Source: Helochares maculicollis (Eukaryota; Arthropoda; Insecta; Coleoptera; Hydrophilidae). Taken from it: a DNA stretch of 41,514 nucleotides. The stretch covers positions 1 through 41,514 of the forward strand of contig JAWQRO010000357.1 in the NCBI GenBank assembly GCA_033557835.1, read 5' to 3'. The position numbers were made by a program, and so were the translations under genes. Positions 36,901 to 41,514 of the stretch are shown here, piece after piece (the first letter of the stretch is position 1; each line of letters starts with the position of its first letter). The notes beneath the pieces are model-generated. The model made no database searches. It was not told the DNA's origin and worked only from the letters and a program-made list of their open reading frames with translations.

Positions 36901-39900
36901 TCCGTTCCTTTCTCTATTGCGTACCGACAATGAAGAAGCGAAAACAATGGTGCATTGACATGAGCAAATGAATGAACCGTACAAAATGCAATACCAAAAG
37001 TTTTGTTATCTATTTAAAGCCGAGTGAAGCGCGTGCTTTATCCATCTAACTGGAATTACGGTTTTTGCAATTAAACAATCTCCCGTGTTGTATGCAATGT
37101 ACTTTTCATCTACTGAGAAGAAATCACTTAATTTCGCAGTCGTGACCAATTATAGTGAGAAAATGCTGATACGCCTTCTTGAAGAATGTAACCTTTACCA
37201 TTTTACAAACTGTATTTCCATTTGGATGTGTGGTGTAAGACATGTGATTCAATGAAAAATGCGCGATTATGAGGATATTAATTACGTTTTTAACTACCTG
37301 CTTAACTTTAAGTGAATAGAAATTGGTAGGTTTTATAATTTGATTAATAATGTTCATATTTATTATTCTGGGTATCAATGTCTGACCTTGCTAAAACTTT
37401 CATTACGGTGTAATAAATATTTTCTAAGATATAATTTCCTGATTTAAATGATGGACATAAAAAATCCTCATATATGCTGATTGTGTCGTCGGGCAGGCCA
37501 CCTTCAATTCAAATGTCAGAATCAAATTATATCACATAAAAGGCAATATTGCATCATTTCATCTTTGCATTCAATAATATCTCGCAACTTTCCATTTAAA
37601 GCCTTTGTTCATTAACAGTTAGCGTCGACAACAATTAATCATTAAGCAAGGAAAATGCACATACTTTACATAGGTAAATGGAAACTTACAGGTATACGTG
37701 GTGATCGCCAGTAGCTTGGTTGTAGCGTACCAGAGATTAGCAAAAATCAAAGTTATGTAAGTTGATCAAGAAATGGAAAGTTCAAGGTTCCTCTACTTCT
37801 TCTAGCGACTTAAGCTTATTCCAATAACTAGATGACATGTCACGACTATTAATACTACTCCAGTTATCCCATAGCCCACGTTTACGAATGAATAGTAAAT
37901 ATGTAGAAGAAAGGAGATGGAAAATCAAATAATACTAGTAATTTCGCAATAGTTATTGTTGTTTATTGTATCATAATCTCTGTAAAGATTATTAATAAAC
38001 AAAGTTGAAAACTGGTTCGAACAGAATCATTCTCTCGGGCAAATAATGAAAGGCGTGCCATCCATGGTATACATTTATATAGACATAATAAACATGTGAA
38101 GAGGCTTGGTAAGATTCCTATCAAAATTAATATTGCTAACGCCATAGAAAATCACTGCTCTGAATTTAAATATTTAATTAGTGTAAATAATGAATAGTTT
38201 TATTGTAAAATTATATTATTTATACATTTAGATATTAACTTTCAAGTATATCTCACCAATAAACATACTCATCTTAAAAGAATTATCTAAAGATATAAAA
38301 AAAAACATTTCCCAAGAAATGACTGCCGATTACAAGCGACAATGAATCGATTTGCTTACTCACTTTCTACATGCTTTAGCCCGTCTAATTTGATTAATAC
38401 TACATCGTTTTTGTTGCAGATTAGGGAAATGAAGAGTACTAATGCTATATCAAATTTGCTTCTCCCTAATCGTTAGCAGAATCATTGGTTTTTAAATATT
38501 ATTGTTAGAGGCGGAAATTGGAGGTTTCTGTTTGTGTTAGTAAACAAAGTATAATCGAATATTAAGCAATATATTTTTTTAAAACAAAACCCTAACCTCC
38601 ATAGTTATGTAAATTTAGGTAATGTTTACATAATGGTAATTGAAATGGACTTTTAAATGAAACAAATGAAAACTAAAACTTTTTGATTTTGTGTAAATGT
38701 TAATAAAGTCAAAAACATTTTGTGATGGGTATATTCTAATTAACGTTTTTTATATTTTTCGAATTAATAATTTCCCTGTTATGTAATTACGTAAATGGTA
38801 AGCCGATTGTGAGAACCAAATGATAATGACGATGACCTAAATATTTTCTTATGGATTTATTCATCTCCTTGCGGCTACTCTGCACATTTCATTGGCAATA
38901 AAAATAAAATGTGTAAAGTCCATGGAGAAACAATTTAGAACGCCACTACACAATCATTTATGATTTTATGACAATGTGTTTCCGTTAACAATCTTTAAAG
39001 TAATTAAATAAAAAAATATTTCAGAAAGTATTTCAGCAGAAGAGTCCCATAGTTCATGTTACGCCACTGCTGCCCTTTAAAAAATGTGCTCAAACTGTTC
39101 TGTGTATGCAAAATAGAAAATCTATGATATATAGCATAATAATTATTTAATTATATGCTTCAAAATAATAATTAATGCTTAGTAAGTAACTACCACATTT
39201 GGTCTAAGGTTCGTAATAGTTTTGATATTTATCAATGAAATAATTTATGAAAGAAAACTAAAGCAACCTCAAACTGTCAAATCGACAACCAGCAATCTTG
39301 TTTGATTGACCTGCATTTAAAAAATCTCATTTAAAAATGCGCAACGAGTAATACAACAAAAAGAATGCAACAACGCAATTAACATTCTATAGTATACAGA
39401 AGAACACACTAAATTAAATAAAGAATTGCACAGCAAGGTCTAAAATTTCCATTATTCTTAGTCTTCAATCGTTGTTTACCCACGATTTGTAGATTGCATT
39501 CTTATATAACATTTGTTTGCATTATCTTGCATCGATACAGTATATGTTAATAGGGCAGGAATAACATAGGAATGAACCAGATTACCTTGTAGAGCAATTT
39601 TTTTCTTGTTTACCTTGCTGCTTAGAATTGAGGTAAATTCTTTCGCCTCATAGGAAAACAAAACAGATACATTTTAATGCCAATATTTTCTTGCCATTAA
39701 TTAAGCAAACGATATGCATCTAATGACAGTGAGATTAAGGTTATCAACATCGGCATTTAACTTTTACTTGAAAACGCAACGTATTGTTAAATGGTGAACG
39801 AGGAACTGGATAAGTTATCGATTTGACACGCGTGACGCGACCCTATGTTTTTATTTAACATTTTTAGAAATCATTTTTCAATTTGCATTTATAAATAATA

Positions 39901-41377
39901 CAATACGCTAATCCGTTAGAAATTTTATGTAAGTGAAACTTCCACAACACATGTCGCACTCAAAGATAGATAGACAAAGAGAAATTGTTCCGCGTATTGT
40001 TTAGGAAGTTGCTGTTTATTGTGGAATTTTTATAATAGAAAAATAATTTGCGCCTTGTGCCACAAAGGAAATTTGAATTTTCAGGCGCTCGCAACAGCCG
40101 AAATTATGTACACTTGAAATTTTGGCATCCACAATAGCAATTTAATTTGCAAATCAATGCACAATAAATCGCTAATCTATGAAAAAATAAGATTAAACGT
40201 CCTATATTAGCAGGAATTATCTACATAAAACTTAGATTATAGGACGTTTTATTCGTTTTAATAGATAATTATTTATTGAGCCTCTTATCTAATGGATTCA
40301 AAAATAGTGGTATCGCTATGACACAGACGTATTATAACAGTTCAAATATTTACATAAAGATAATAAGTCTTCACGAACTAAAAATTCAACTTACAAAAAA
40401 CAGAAGTTTTACATTAATTTTACAATGTAGTCGTTTAAATCTCCAGGCCTTAAGCTAAAATACGTGTATAGCGTATCTGAAGCTTGAAAAGGTTAGATTC
40501 CTAACGTTATTCCTAAAATATTCGATGAAATATTGTGTACGGTTTCGTTCGACTAGCTTATTAATTTAGAATAGCCGACATGTCATTATTAAGCGCTTAA
40601 AATATTTTGACTATTAACGCTTTTCACTAGATACTAGTTATATAAAAATGTAGCCTGAAATATAAATAGTACAATGGGTTCATTAACAGGTTTTTCAAAG
40701 GGGTGTTCACTTGTCCTAGAGCTAGTTTAGGTAAAATAATGAATTAGTGGAACTTGTTTTGTTGGGCTATTTAGAGACGACTAAATAGGGATGAAAGTGT
40801 TTTTGTAAAGTATCGTATAGAACTATAACATTTTCTAGCAAAATGGATACAATTCATAATACCGCGAGGGCTTGGGATCATTTTAGAAGGTAAATGTAAT
40901 GGGAAAAGATGTACTGATATAGATCGTACCATTCCAAGTCGGCAGATGATCAGAAAGCACAGCTGCCTAGCGTCAGCTTTGAGGACAATCGCCATGTGGA
41001 CACACAAACAATGTATAAATGCATTGGTAAGGTAACGTTTAATATCGAAACTGTTATTGAAACTCGAAAATTTGAAACAGAAAATCATCTTGTGAAAAAT
41101 AGTTTATAAAACTAGGATTCAAAGCTATTGCAGTATTATTGATTATGAAATAAACTATTCACGACCACAAATTTTTGGAATTTAATGACCAATTTTTATT
41201 ACATTCCAGCAGTATATTAAAAATGAAATCCCCGCGTTCACCTAGTGAAATATGTCTCTTGACTTCATCAATTTAGGTTTTTCTAGGCACAATAAGCAAA
41301 AACCTAGTGAATATTCCAAGTTGGTAATTTTTGGTTACTTATTTCTATTTCGATCTAAAATTGGAGCACTTAATAAT
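33930..41377. other. Long AT-rich gene-free stretch
   Basis: No exon, RNA gene or transposon end is recognisable. Short frames (for example 36083-36424 and 40771-41088, minus) lack domains and splice context. Two foldbacks are listed separately or as findings (38419-38471 and 40195-40249). The region is compatible with intergenic DNA or a large intron. Confidence 0.5.
40195..40249. repeat. 12-bp perfect inverted repeat
   Basis: aaacgtcctata (40195-40206) pairs with tataggacgttt (40238-40249) over a 31-base loop. It could be a foldback element remnant or a hairpin; no function is evident. Confidence 0.85.
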
Positions 41378-41379
41378 TA

Positions 41380-41514
41380 TTGGGTGGGCAACTAAGTAAT
41401 TGCGGATTTCACTCATAGATGGCTTCAGTTGAATTTTTAGGTTTGCAGACGTAGTACAAATGTAAAACACATTTTGTTATTTGATAGTTGGCAATTTAGC
41501 TGTCAATCAGTAAA
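41380..41514 (+). mobile_element. 5' end of a second mellifera-type mariner, cut by the window edge
   Basis: It begins after TA (41378-41379) with ttgggtgggcaactaagtaa. Over its 135 bases to the window end it differs from 9332-9466 only at two adjacent bases (gg in place of ta, seventh and eighth positions of the terminal repeat). The transposase start would lie about 48 bases beyond the window. The near identity indicates two copies of the same recently spread family about 32 kb apart in the same orientation. Confidence 0.95.

Noticed and set aside
38005..38030. ggttcgaac word resembling a tRNA B-box
   Set aside because: No A-box, anticodon stem or acceptor stem could be built around it.
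1..41514. CRISPR arrays, operons, prophage or other bacterial features
   Set aside because: Spliced insect-type genes and mariners show a eukaryotic nuclear sequence. The only regular direct repeats are long contiguous satellite units without spacers.

Overview
The window looks like nuclear DNA of an insect. It is AT-rich, the genes have short spliced introns (55 bp to several kb) with GT/AG borders, and three types of mariner transposon are present. Protein similarity to insect Brahma and to insect-type LRRC20 also fits. I cannot name the species; a beetle or other holometabolous insect is only a guess. All gene names rest on family resemblance read by eye, with no database search.

Layout, left to right. 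Bases 1-1250 hold seven copies of a ~185-bp tandem repeat that probably continues to the left. Bases 5235-7978 (+) are a three-exon gene for a small XTBD (XRN2-binding domain) protein like CDKN2AIPNL/PAXT-1; its first intron carries a decayed Mos1-like mariner (6080-7314). Bases 8409-9060 (+) are a two-exon gene for a mitochondrial S4-domain protein resembling MTRES1. Bases 9332-10600 hold a mellifera-type mariner with a dead transposase. Bases 11620-15747 (+) encode the C-terminal third of the SWI/SNF ATPase Brahma in five exons. The exons for the rest of Brahma are not in the window, although two other genes lie upstream on the same strand.

On the minus strand, tail to tail with Brahma, is an LRRC20-like leucine-rich-repeat gene. 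Its last exon is at 16927-17402. Two alternative first exons (20786-20849 and 25643-25802) splice in the same phase and resemble each other. A small two-exon gene of unknown function (17957-18317, +) may be nested in its intron. From about 26.6 kb to the end there is almost no coding sequence: a long AT-rich stretch with a few GC-richer islands, a third, internally deleted mariner (33185-33927, minus) and the start of a second mellifera-type mariner (41380 to window end) nearly identical to the copy at 9332.

The recognised genes are housekeeping in type (RNA decay, mitochondrial expression, chromatin remodelling) and do not form a pathway. I found no clearly new multi-gene system. The points most worth checking are the duplicated LRRC20 first exon, the missing 5' part of Brahma, the unknown nested gene, a repeated 9-base motif near two gene starts, and a short MTRES1-like coding echo beyond the mariner.
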